A stretch of DNA of 64,000 bases from Chryseobacterium sp. SC28 (GTDB lineage: Bacteria; Bacteroidota; Bacteroidia; Flavobacteriales; Weeksellaceae), in the NCBI RefSeq assembly GCF_003932955.1, contig NZ_QOVY01000006.1, forward strand, positions 73,608-137,607, given 5' to 3'. A program made the translations under genes and the position numbers. A model generated the notes under the pieces. The model did no database searches and was not told the origin of the DNA. It saw only the letters and a list, made by a program, of their open reading frames with translations. Positions 45,155 to 53,427 of the stretch are shown here, piece after piece. Positions within the stretch are counted from its first letter, which is position 1. Each line of letters begins with the position of its first letter.

Positions 45155-45595
45155 TTAAGCATTTTCCAAAACTTCCAGAATTTCAGAACCATATCTTGCA
45201 ATTTTCGATGATCCCAAACCGTTTATATTTTCGAGATCTTCCAGATTACTGGGCTTATGCTTTGCGATCGCCATCAGATGTGTATTATGGAAAACAGTGT
45301 AGGCGGGCGATCCCGCTTCATTTGCTTTTTCAACGCGCCATTCTTTCAGTTTTTTATAGATAATCATTTCTTCCGGCGATAGTTCTTCCTCGGAATTTAA
45401 GGTTTGCTTATCAGATTTCGATTTGGTTGGCCTGTCCTGATAAAAAATGAGGACCGACCAATAATTCATTCCATCCTCGATTACTTTTGAATTGGTATTG
45501 ACTACGTCATACTTTGATATAAAATCATTGATCTCCGCTTGATCGCTCGCAAGAAACTGCTCGTACAATCTAATTTGAAATACTTTAACTTTCAT
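45155..45595 (-). CDS. HRDC-domain protein
   Basis: 146 residues from ATG 45595 (MKVKVFQIRLYEQF); a longer frame reaching 45838 runs through ssb in another frame and is rejected. The N-terminal half has KVIEDGMNYWSVLIFYQ. The C-terminal HRDC domain (about 75-146) has LKEWRVEKANEAGSPAYTVF, LMAIAKHKPSNLEDLENING and LGSSKIARYGSEIL. HRDC domains bind nucleic acid in RecQ helicases and RNase D; here it stands alone. Next to ssb on the same strand. Confidence 0.85.
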   Translation of the reverse strand: MKVKVFQIRLYEQFLASDQAEINDFISKYDVVNTNSKVIEDGMNYWSVLIFYQDRPTKSKSDKQTLNSEEELSPEEMIIYKKLKEWRVEKANEAGSPAYTVFHNTHLMAIAKHKPSNLEDLENINGLGSSKIARYGSEILEVLENA

Positions 45596-45657
45596 AATTT
45601 TTGATTTTAAAATAGAAAAAAAACCTTGACAAGCAGGACTTGCCAAGGTTAGAATAA

Positions 45658-45990
45658 TTATTTGGATCCTAAGAGAAGAAGCTCTTCCACTCTGATTTCC
45701 GTCAAGAAATGTTTTGTTCCATCTTTGTGATCGTAAGATCTGTAAGTCACTTTTCCTTCGACGGCAATTTCTTTGCCCTTTGGGACATATTTTTCCATAA
45801 TCTCTACGGTTTTGCCGTATGCAACCAGGTTGTGCCATTGCGTTTCTTCCACTTTTTCGCCCGCCGCATTGATGTAGAAATCTTTGGTTGCGAGTGAGAC
45901 TTTTGCTTTTTTAGAACCGTTTTCAAACGTGAAAACTTCTACTTCTTTTCCTGTGTGACCAATCAATGTCACTTTGTTTCTTAAAGACAT
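45658..45990 (-). CDS. ssb: Single-stranded DNA-binding protein (short form)
   Basis: 110 residues from ATG 45990 (MSLRNKVTLIGHTGKEVEVF). The OB-fold is complete (TQWHNLVAYGKTVEIMEKYV, GKVTYRSYDHKDGTKHFLTE). It ends LLLLGSK with no disordered linker and no acidic D-D-x-x-P-F tip, the part that recruits partner proteins in housekeeping SSBs. In Flavobacterium a short ssb of this type lies between mutY and gldE; here it is followed by an HRDC gene. Confidence 0.93.
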   Translation of the reverse strand: MSLRNKVTLIGHTGKEVEVFTFENGSKKAKVSLATKDFYINAAGEKVEETQWHNLVAYGKTVEIMEKYVPKGKEIAVEGKVTYRSYDHKDGTKHFLTEIRVEELLLLGSK

Positions 45991-46314
45991 AATAAATATT
46001 TTTTTGGTTAAACTTCTAAAATCAGGACGTGATTGTCTGTTTTCCCGATTTTCTTGCTGCAAATTTTCAACAAAAAGAAAACCCGAATCGGTAGAAAAGT
46101 ATTTATATCCGTTTGTAATCGTTTGTAATTGGAAATGATTTTATAATTTTGAATCATTGCAAAACATTAATACAAAAACAATTACCAAAATTTAGAACTT
46201 TTTATAAGCATTAGGATTGCACCCAAACCTTTCGGATAAAAGGAATACTGAAACGCAAAGATTCTATTTTGGAGACTTCTTAAGAAAAGATTGCCAATTG
46301 TAAACACAAAAAAA
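45991..46314. other. Intergenic region between ssb and 46315 gene
   Basis: 324 nt without a convincing gene. It contains a direct repeat, CGTTTGTAAT twice at about 46111-46132, and AT-rich sequence. No perfect promoter box was found for either flanking gene. Confidence 0.5.
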
Positions 46315-46668
46315 ATGGAAAACCTAACCTGCCCGGAATGTGGCGACAAAATCGTAGGCAGATCCGACAAAAAATTCTGTTCCGATGCTTGCAGAAATGC
46401 CTTCAACAACAAGCAGAATAAAAACTCGAGCAATTATATGCGAAATGTGAACAACAGACTCCGCAAAAATTACCGCATCCTTTGCGAACATAATTTTGAA
46501 GGAAAAACGAAAATCAATCGTCTTAAATTAGAAAATGCCGGCTTTGATTTCGATCATATCACCCAGATCGTGACCTACAAAAACGGTTCTCAATACTTCT
46601 TCGTCTATGACCAAGGCTACAAAATCTTGGATGGCGACTGGGTATTAATCGTAAAAAAGACCGATTAA
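46315..46668 (+). CDS. Zinc-ribbon protein, unknown function
   Basis: 117 residues from ATG 46315. The N-terminal zinc finger has C-P-E-C-G (residues 5-9) and KKFCSDACRNAFNNK, the four-Cys pattern also seen in DUF2116-type ribbons. A basic helical middle (NVNNRLRKNYRILCEH) and a small C-terminal beta domain (ITQIVTYKNGSQYFFVYDQG) follow. Probably a cytoplasmic nucleic-acid or protein-binding factor (inference). The following hydrolase gene starts 4 nt after its stop. Confidence 0.8.
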   Translation: MENLTCPECGDKIVGRSDKKFCSDACRNAFNNKQNKNSSNYMRNVNNRLRKNYRILCEHNFEGKTKINRLKLENAGFDFDHITQIVTYKNGSQYFFVYDQGYKILDGDWVLIVKKTD

Positions 46669-46671
46669 AAT

Positions 46672-47757
46672 ATGATTCTTACCGTTCTGATTGTACTCGT
46701 TGCGCTGGCTTTCTACATTTATTATCTCCCTGTTTTTGGCGGGACATTTTCCGGAAAAAGATTGATCCGGATGAGAAAATCTCCGAATTACAAAAACGGC
46801 GCTTTTCAGAATCTAAGTGATACGCCGGCGCTGGCAGAAGGCTATACAATGTGGCAAGTGATGTGGGAATTTCTGACAGATAAAACCAAAGATAAAATCC
46901 CGAAATCCAAATTGCCTTCTCAAAAAATCAATCTCAAAGAGCAGGCAGCTTCTGATAATTTCCTCGTCTGGATGGGACATTCGTCTTATTATTTTCAGCT
47001 GGATGGCAAACGCTTTTTGGTAGATCCTGTTTTCAGCGGGCATGCCTCGCCAATTCCCGGGACGACGAAGGCTTTTGAAGGAACGGATGTTTATTTTGCG
47101 GACGACTTTCCTCAGATCGATTTTCTAATTATTTCGCACGATCATTATGATCATTTGGATTATAAAACCATCAAAACGCTTCGACCCAAGATCGACCAAG
47201 TGATTTGTGCATTGGGCGTAGGCTCGCATTTCGAAAAATGGGGTTTTGATGAAGAGAAAATCACGGAACTGGATTGGTACGAAGATGAGGAAATATCGAG
47301 AGGATTTGAGATAACTTCTACGCCCGCGAGGCATTTTTCGGGAAGACGATTTAAGCGAAACAATACGCTTTGGTCTTCTTATGTTTTGGAAACTCCGACG
47401 AAGAAAATATTCATTGGCGGAGACAGTGGCTATGATTTTCATTTTAAAGAAATTGGGGAAAAATATGGTCCTTTCGACTGGGCCATTCTGGAAAATGGCC
47501 AATACAATGAAAAGTGGCGCTACATCCATACTTTGCCGGAAGAATTTGTCGATGTTGCAGAAGATCTTCGGGCGAGAAATGTTTTGCCGGTTCATTCGGG
47601 GAAATTTGCTTTGGCACAGCACCCTTGGTACGAACCTTTTGAAAAAATTGCCCAAAACCACCGGGGAAAGAACCTTAGAATTGCCACACCCATAATTGGT
47701 TCCAAAGTGGATCTTGATGATGATTCTCAAACTTTTTCTGCGTGGTGGAAACCTTAA
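46672..47757 (+). CDS. UlaG/NAPE-PLD-like metallo-beta-lactamase-fold hydrolase
   Basis: 361 residues. One N-terminal membrane helix (LTVLIVLVALAFYIYYL), so membrane-anchored. Metal ligands H156, H158, D160 and H161 in IISHDHYDHLD; VWMGHSSYYFQLDGKRFLVD is typical of the NAPE-PLD/UlaG branch, as are TPARHFSGR and FIGGDSGYDFHF. A lipid-phosphodiesterase activity is plausible from family, not shown. Overlap-like spacing (3 nt) with the zinc-ribbon gene suggests an operon. Confidence 0.9.
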   Translation: MILTVLIVLVALAFYIYYLPVFGGTFSGKRLIRMRKSPNYKNGAFQNLSDTPALAEGYTMWQVMWEFLTDKTKDKIPKSKLPSQKINLKEQAASDNFLVWMGHSSYYFQLDGKRFLVDPVFSGHASPIPGTTKAFEGTDVYFADDFPQIDFLIISHDHYDHLDYKTIKTLRPKIDQVICALGVGSHFEKWGFDEEKITELDWYEDEEISRGFEITSTPARHFSGRRFKRNNTLWSSYVLETPTKKIFIGGDSGYDFHFKEIGEKYGPFDWAILENGQYNEKWRYIHTLPEEFVDVAEDLRARNVLPVHSGKFALAQHPWYEPFEKIAQNHRGKNLRIATPIIGSKVDLDDDSQTFSAWWKP

Positions 47758-47795
47758 TCTTACTAAATGTTCACTCTCGGACTGTCGATACCGGT

Positions 47796-47803
47796 TAAAT
47801 TTG
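47796..47803 (+). promoter_or_regulatory. Promoter TAAATTTG, 4 nt before ATG 47808
   Basis: Perfect -7 consensus. The ATG at 47808 is followed by only five codons before an in-frame TAA; the long open frame resumes with TTG at 47838 in the same frame. Confidence 0.6.
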
Positions 47804-47837
47804 TAAAATGAACGATAAATCCTAAAAAACAACAATT

Positions 47838-48176
47838 TTGAAAGAACTAAATGATCTAGAATTGACCTTATTGCAGGCTTTGGCCGCAAAATATCCACAG
47901 TTGCAATCGCACATTGCACATCTGAAAGCAGCCGAAAGAAAATTGACCCCAAAAGGTTTGGACGTGACGCTTGCTTATGAAAATTTTACGGGTAACTTCG
48001 ATGACCTAGATGCGCTATTCAGCAACGGAGAAAACATCGCAATCAAAGGTCTGAAAAATGGTTTGAGCTATGTCATCGATGTGACGATGGGACAAATCAC
48101 CGCCATCGAATTTTCTACTTACAACGAAAAATGGGACGGAAATCTTGTCGATTTTAAAATTTTGGGAAAAGAATAA
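47838..48176 (+). CDS. Small protein of unknown function
   Basis: 112 residues from TTG 47838 (KELNDLELTLLQALAAKYPQ). A helical first third is followed by a beta-rich domain (LDVTLAYENF, ISYVIDVTMGQITAIEFSTY-like strands). No family recognised. Upstream, the same frame has ATG at 47808, five codons (MNDKS), then TAA at 47823-47825; so this is either reinitiation, a regulatory mini-ORF, or a gene with a nonsense change near its start. Confidence 0.65.
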   Translation: MKELNDLELTLLQALAAKYPQLQSHIAHLKAAERKLTPKGLDVTLAYENFTGNFDDLDALFSNGENIAIKGLKNGLSYVIDVTMGQITAIEFSTYNEKWDGNLVDFKILGKE

Positions 48177-48195
48177 TGAGAATATTATCATAAAG

Positions 48196-48230
48196 AAAGG
48201 ATGAACTTTCGCTCATCCTTTTATATTTTT
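48196..48230 (+). terminator. Terminator of 47838 gene
   Basis: AAAGGATGA (48196-48204) pairs with TCATCCTTT (48213-48221), followed by TATATTTTT. Confidence 0.75.
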
Positions 48231-48247
48231 GCGATCAAGAAATCATT

Positions 48248-49627
48248 CTACTTCGCAGTAGTCACCACCGTGTTTTTCAGCCAGTTGCTGTGGAATTTGC
48301 AATCCTTGTATTTATCGTCAATTGAAATAAAGATGGACGGAATCTTTTCGTTCACCCATTTCTCCACAATTTCATTTTTCTTCTTGTTCAGCGCCATTTC
48401 TTTGATTCTTTCGTAATCCGTGGAGAGTTCCAGCTGATGCGCATCGATGATATCATTGACTTGGACAATGCTGATCATTTTTCTTTTCTGCTGATCTTCT
48501 TGTTGGAAGGGTTCTGTGATGTCGTTTTTTTTCAGACCCGCAATCTGGTAAGAAATCGTGGGATCCAGCCCCAATCGCTCCAGTCTGTCCGAGCCGTCTT
48601 GGTTATTGGTCATAACGCCGGCGGAGAATTTGTTGCTCTTGTCGTCCGAGAATTTGTATGCGGCCTCTTTGAAACTCATTTTGTTTTGCAATATCAGAGT
48701 TCGGATGCTGTCTAGTTGCTTGGTGGCTGCAGCTATCTCTTCGGCGTTCGGCGTGCTTTTGATGAGGATATGTCTCGCGTCGTACCTTTTGCCGTTTCTT
48801 TTGATTAATGTAATGAGGTGATAGCCATACTCGGATTCCACAGGATCGGAGATTTCGCCTTCCTGCAGATTGAGTGCCGCGGCTTCAAAAGGTTTTACCA
48901 TCTGCCCCACATTGATGTTTTTGTAGAGTCCGCCGAGTGCCGCAGAACCCTCGTCTTCGGAATAGATTCTTGCTTGGTTTTCGAAGCTTTCGCCATTTTT
49001 GATATCCTCTTTTATTTTATTGAGTTTCGCAATAATTTCTTTTTTGTGCGCCTCAGAAAGCTTAGGAAATATGCTGATTTTTGAAAGCACCACTTCATCT
49101 TTCACGTTGGGCAGTTGGAATTTGAATTGGTTGTAAAAATCGGTAACCTCGGTGGGTGTCACGTCGGCTTTTTCGGTAATTCTTCCGTATTTGGCCTGTC
49201 CGTAATAGTTGTCGGTGTCTATTTTTTCGATTGCTGCTTTCATCTCGTAAGATGTACGGAATTTGTATGCAGCCAGCATGGCTTTCTCGTCTGGAAATTG
49301 AGAAAGAATCTGGGTGTATTTGGTACCGGCCATTTCTTTGATTGCGGCCGATCTGTTTTCTATAAGGGTATCTTTTTTGGCTTCGTAGATGAGTAATTTA
49401 TTGTTCAGGATGCTTTCCAGAAAATCGCATCTTTCTCCCACATTGGCACCCTGCTGCTTCGCATAGTTGGCCTGATCCTCGATGTCGGACTCCAGCACAA
49501 TTTCGTCGCCTATTACGGCTGCTATCCCATCAATTAGCTGACCCTTGCTTAGCTGGGCAGACATGTTCGTCGTAAATACGCAGAGAATCGCGGACCATAA
49601 AAAAAGACATTTCGAATATTTCAACAT
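48248..49627 (-). CDS. SurA-like periplasmic peptidylprolyl isomerase
   Basis: 459 residues. Signal peptide to about residue 25 (TTNMSAQ). SurA N-terminal helical domain (LIDGIAAVIGDEIVLESDIE), then two parvulin (PpiC) domains: about 170-270 (PNVKDEVVLSKISIFPKLSE ... GYHLITLIKRNG) and about 280-380 (YDARHILIKSTPNAEE). Assists outer membrane protein folding. Third of a leftward set after gldD-kinase-chaperone. TAATTTTG box (49652-49659) in front. Confidence 0.93.
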   Translation of the reverse strand: MLKYSKCLFLWSAILCVFTTNMSAQLSKGQLIDGIAAVIGDEIVLESDIEDQANYAKQQGANVGERCDFLESILNNKLLIYEAKKDTLIENRSAAIKEMAGTKYTQILSQFPDEKAMLAAYKFRTSYEMKAAIEKIDTDNYYGQAKYGRITEKADVTPTEVTDFYNQFKFQLPNVKDEVVLSKISIFPKLSEAHKKEIIAKLNKIKEDIKNGESFENQARIYSEDEGSAALGGLYKNINVGQMVKPFEAAALNLQEGEISDPVESEYGYHLITLIKRNGKRYDARHILIKSTPNAEEIAAATKQLDSIRTLILQNKMSFKEAAYKFSDDKSNKFSAGVMTNNQDGSDRLERLGLDPTISYQIAGLKKNDITEPFQQEDQQKRKMISIVQVNDIIDAHQLELSTDYERIKEMALNKKKNEIVEKWVNEKIPSIFISIDDKYKDCKFHSNWLKNTVVTTAK

Positions 49628-49651
49628 TATTATTGATATTTATTTAAGTTG

Positions 49652-49659
49652 CAAAATTA
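49652..49659 (-). promoter_or_regulatory. Promoter TAATTTTG of SurA-like gene
   Basis: Perfect -7 consensus on the minus strand, 24 nt before the start; could be an internal operon promoter. Confidence 0.55.
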
Positions 49660-49696
49660 AGATTATCAAGCCATTTTGCTTCATGATTTGTTATAA

Positions 49697-51532
49697 TTAT
49701 TTCTTAAAATTTTTCTTGAGTTCTGCCATAAAAGCGGGCTGAATCTCGACTTTGGTTTTTGCCCTTTGATCTGCTATTGTTTTTTGGAGCAATCGTTCGG
49801 TCACGGCATCTGTCATATCTTCTTTTGCTTCGTCCAGCGTCATCTGCTGCTCCGGCAGAATCTCGTCTATGGCAACTACCACATCCCGGTCCGAAATTTT
49901 GGTGGTAAACGTTCCTTTTTTAAATGGTACATTGTGTTTCTTGAAGATGTCGGAGGATTCCTGAATTTTCCCTTGTTCGAAATGTACCAAAACCTTATTC
50001 TGATCATTGACCTGGTCTTTGTACTTCGCTTTCAAAGCTTCCCATTTTTTCGGATCTTTCATTTCTTTTTCGATATCCTTCAATAATTTGGGATCGGAGA
50101 TGACGGCTGCTCTGGATTCTGCTCTTTTTTCCCAGACAAATTTGGACTTGTTTTCGTTGTAATAATCGGCGTAAAGTTTAGGATTATTTTTCACTTCTTG
50201 TTTCAGATATTCGGAAAAGATATACTCCGAATAGAGGTTTTTGCGCAGATCCTCGATTTCCGGTTTGATCTCCGGCAGATTTGGAAAATTCTTGGCATAG
50301 ACGCCCATCATATATCGCTGAGACTGGTAATCTGCCAGCTCGGACCATTGGCTGGCGGACAATTGTTCCAGATTTTTGTACTGCGCATCCATCGCTTTTT
50401 TGAAATCTTCGTACGTCACAATATTTTTTCCGTAGCTGAAGAGCACTGCTTTGGGATTTTTCGGATTCAGATAGTTTTGATAAGATTTTTTAATCTCCGC
50501 AAAATCGGCCGTTTCCGCATATTTGTCCTGCGTTTTCAGCCACTCAATCATTCTCGATGTTACTTCTTCTCCGTAGCTTGTTGCCAGCATCTCCTTCTGG
50601 AAAAAGCTTCTGTTGGCATCGGTGAGCGTATAGGGCTCGATATTATAAATATTAAAAATAAAATATTTGTCGCCGAAGAGCATCGGAGTTTTCGTATAGA
50701 AATCTTTCGCTTGTCCTTTCAGAGCATTGTAAACTTCGTCCGGCAAAATGGGAGAGCCCATTACTGCACCGCCGGAATTCTTCTCATCCTCAGTAGCACC
50801 AAACTCCTTCACGACGGACTGGAATTTCTTGCCTGCTTCCAGTTCCTTATAGATCTTGGCTTTGGTGGTTTCATAATTGGCATCATTCGGAATGGTCAAA
50901 ACGCCAAAAATCATATATCCCAAGCTGGGTCTGCTCCCTAACACCTTAGCAAAACCCACCACATTGGGCTTGTCTATGAAAGGTGTGTAGGAATTGATGG
51001 GCGTATTTTTAATTTGCTGATAAAGCGCATAGTCCAACATTCCGGGTTTTATGTAAAATGCTTTAGACGCTTCGGGCGTAGCATTTTTGGTCATGAAATC
51101 TTCCATCGTCATTTTTCCGGATTTCACAGCATTGTAAAGCGCTTTGTAGTCTGTTTTATCATCCGTTTTTTTCTCTTTAATGAAAAGTATAATCTGGGTT
51201 TCTGTCTTATTGGAATCGACAAAATCCTGAAGCAAAGGATCGATAATGGACTTTGGATAGAACTTCTGCTCGCGGAGTTCAGATAGTCTCTGATTGACAG
51301 AGTTCACAAAAAAGTTAAGCGTATCTGCTTTTTTTTCTTTAGCCAATTGCTGCAGCAACAAAAATTCTACCGTCGAATTTACCGATTTGTCGGGACCGTT
51401 TTGCTCCAGACCATACCGGTTTTCTTTGATATAATCTTGTACAGAAATGCTGTCTCTACCAACGATCAGATATTGCGAAAAAACCATCGAGGACGGCAAT
51501 GCCAGCATAATTGAAAAAAATATTCTCTTCAT
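49697..51532 (-). CDS. Parvulin-type periplasmic chaperone
   Basis: 611 residues. Signal peptide 1-19 (SSMVFSQ). A long N-terminal helical region is followed by PpiC-type domains, about 110-215 and about 205-310 (GYMIFGVLTIPNDANYETTK ... GDKYFIFNIYNIEPY), and another helix-rich chaperone-like part to the end (FMAELKKNFKK). Adjacent to a SurA-like gene on the same strand. Bacteroidetes often carry such tandem PPIase genes; the client proteins are unknown. Confidence 0.88.
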   Translation of the reverse strand: MKRIFFSIMLALPSSMVFSQYLIVGRDSISVQDYIKENRYGLEQNGPDKSVNSTVEFLLLQQLAKEKKADTLNFFVNSVNQRLSELREQKFYPKSIIDPLLQDFVDSNKTETQIILFIKEKKTDDKTDYKALYNAVKSGKMTMEDFMTKNATPEASKAFYIKPGMLDYALYQQIKNTPINSYTPFIDKPNVVGFAKVLGSRPSLGYMIFGVLTIPNDANYETTKAKIYKELEAGKKFQSVVKEFGATEDEKNSGGAVMGSPILPDEVYNALKGQAKDFYTKTPMLFGDKYFIFNIYNIEPYTLTDANRSFFQKEMLATSYGEEVTSRMIEWLKTQDKYAETADFAEIKKSYQNYLNPKNPKAVLFSYGKNIVTYEDFKKAMDAQYKNLEQLSASQWSELADYQSQRYMMGVYAKNFPNLPEIKPEIEDLRKNLYSEYIFSEYLKQEVKNNPKLYADYYNENKSKFVWEKRAESRAAVISDPKLLKDIEKEMKDPKKWEALKAKYKDQVNDQNKVLVHFEQGKIQESSDIFKKHNVPFKKGTFTTKISDRDVVVAIDEILPEQQMTLDEAKEDMTDAVTERLLQKTIADQRAKTKVEIQPAFMAELKKNFKK

Positions 51533-51585
51533 TTGTTTTATTTTTTGACCACTTCTTTTGAGTGATAAATTTTATTAAAGTTAAA

Positions 51586-52506
51586 TTAAATAACGGACTC
51601 GAAACTTGTCAACTCTTTGAATTGGCGGATTCTGCCGTCTAGTTCTTCTTTCGTTACATTTTGGATTCTTTCGGTTCCGAATTTTTCTACCGTGAAGGAG
51701 GCCATCGCGCTCCCCACGATAATCGCGGTTTTCATACTTTCAAAACTGAAATCCGCCTTTTTTGTCAGGTAGGAGGCAAATCCGCCTGCGAAAGTGTCGC
51801 CGGCGCCTGTGGGGTCAAAAACTTCTTCCAAAGGCAAAGCAGGAATGGCAAAGATTTTGCCGTCGTGGAACAGCAAAGCGCCGTGTTCGCCTTTTTTGAT
51901 AATCACAGATCGGGGTCCCATATTGTGGATTTTTTTAGCCGCTTTTACCAAAGAATATTCTCCGGAGAGTTGCCTGGCTTCTTCATCATTAATGGTAATC
52001 ACGTCTGTTTTCGCAATCACTTTCATCAAGTTGTCCCAGGCGATATCCATCCAGAAATTCATCGTATCGAGAACGACCAATTTCGGCTTTGTTGTCATGC
52101 TTTCCAAAACCGCAAGCTGAACTACAGGATCTAAATTTCCCAATAAAAGCACCTCGGCGCCGGCTGACTGTTCCGGAACTTTCGGGTCAAAATCTGCCAA
52201 AACATTCAGTTCTGTTACCAAAGTGTCTCTCGTGTTCAGATCATTATGATATTTGCCGCTCCAGAAGAATGTTTTGCCTTCTTTCACCATTTCTACGCCA
52301 TCCACATTGATGTTTTTTGACGTCATCATATCCAGATATTCCTGAGGGAAATCGCCGCCGATGACGGAGACCAAACTCACGTCTGTATCCAAAGCCGACG
52401 CCGCCAATCCGATGTAAGTGGCTGCACCGCCAAGGATTTTATCGGTTTTTCCAAATGGCGTTTCTATGGCGTCAAAAGCGACCGTTCCTACTGCTAATAA
52501 TTTCAT
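51586..52506 (-). CDS. PfkB-family carbohydrate/nucleoside kinase
   Basis: 306 residues. ATP-dependent sugar or nucleoside kinase. Signature 1 GGAATYIGLAASAL (26-39); signature 2 DPTGAGDTFAGGFASYL with catalytic D237. MNFWMDIAWDNL and TINDEEARQLSGE follow the adenosine-kinase-like branch. The substrate cannot be assigned. Second in the leftward gldD-led gene set. Confidence 0.92.
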   Translation of the reverse strand: MKLLAVGTVAFDAIETPFGKTDKILGGAATYIGLAASALDTDVSLVSVIGGDFPQEYLDMMTSKNINVDGVEMVKEGKTFFWSGKYHNDLNTRDTLVTELNVLADFDPKVPEQSAGAEVLLLGNLDPVVQLAVLESMTTKPKLVVLDTMNFWMDIAWDNLMKVIAKTDVITINDEEARQLSGEYSLVKAAKKIHNMGPRSVIIKKGEHGALLFHDGKIFAIPALPLEEVFDPTGAGDTFAGGFASYLTKKADFSFESMKTAIIVGSAMASFTVEKFGTERIQNVTKEELDGRIRQFKELTSFESVI

Positions 52507-52595
52507 AATTTAAGTTTTTACTATCGGCAATAGTCCTTTCGCTGATTGCCTTTTCTATTGTTAATCTTTATTCTTGTTATCTTTTGCCTTGTTTC

Positions 52596-53156
52596 CTAGT
52601 TCTTTTTCCATTCAAAAGAATCGATCAAATGTAAAAGATCTTTTTTGATATAATCTACCGCCGGCGCCAAAGAATCCGGACGCGGCCGCGAATTGAAATA
52701 TAAATTGCCCGTCACGAAATGTCTCGTGCTATCGGTCACATAAAACTGAATATTGGAGGCCGTCTGACCCTTGAGTTCGTAGAAATTACCGTAAACATTT
52801 TTCTCCGGATAGGCGAAAGATTTGGTATCGATGGAGCTGGCTTTGATGGTGTGTTCATAAACCATTTTTTCGGCTTCCTTCACGTGAAGCGGAAAATCAT
52901 TTTTGATCGGGAAATAGGTGATGAAAACATTGGCTTTCATTTTCGGGTAAGACAAATTGTACCAGCAGGGTTGCTTAGCATCTTTAACGACTGCAAAATC
53001 TGAATACTCAAAAGCGTAAGGGCAAGGAGACGAAAAACGCACATATTTAGGAGCTGGATATTCCAAACGCAAATCGCCTTTCGGCTTCGGAACCGGTTCT
53101 TTGGCGCAGGAAAAAAGGGATAATCCTATGAAAACTCGGATGAGATTTTTAAACAT
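52596..53156 (-). CDS. gldD: Gliding motility lipoprotein GldD
   Basis: 186 residues from ATG 53156; an ATG nine codons upstream (53183) is rejected because of the promoter box between. Lipoprotein signal MFKNLIRVFIGLSLFSC (Cys17). Conserved GldD text: KPKGDLRLEYPAPKYVRFSS, CPYAFEYSD, PCWYNLSYPKMKANVFITYF. GldD is needed for gliding and for type IX-linked functions in Flavobacterium. gldE, which normally precedes gldD, is not here. Confidence 0.95.
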   Translation of the reverse strand: MFKNLIRVFIGLSLFSCAKEPVPKPKGDLRLEYPAPKYVRFSSPCPYAFEYSDFAVVKDAKQPCWYNLSYPKMKANVFITYFPIKNDFPLHVKEAEKMVYEHTIKASSIDTKSFAYPEKNVYGNFYELKGQTASNIQFYVTDSTRHFVTGNLYFNSRPRPDSLAPAVDYIKKDLLHLIDSFEWKKN

Positions 53157-53160
53157 TCGA

Positions 53161-53168
53161 CAAAAATA
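53161..53168 (-). promoter_or_regulatory. gldD promoter, TATTTTTG, 4 nt before the ATG
   Basis: Perfect -7 consensus on the minus strand ending 4 nt before the gldD start; predicts a leaderless mRNA and fixes the start at 53156. Confidence 0.65.
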
Positions 53169-53427
53169 ACAATTAGAATCCATACCGTGAATTTTGAATC
53201 CTTAATTTTTGTTAAGATACTTGATTTTCAGAGAAATGCAGTTTTTTTTAACGTTTTTTGTCTATGCATCTAAAAAATCGTTCTATGTTTTGAAAGCCTC
53301 ATATAATATGAAAGTATTTAAAAAAGCGTTAAAATTTGAAGATTAATCCTGCGAATATAAAATATTTGTAACCTTTTTCGGTTTATGATCGTATAATGTA
53401 TTGCAACCTAAAGAATGGGTTTTTCTT

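Noticed and set aside
45596..45838. N-terminal extension of the HRDC protein through ssb
   Set aside because: It lies in another frame of ssb; the conserved product starts at 45595.
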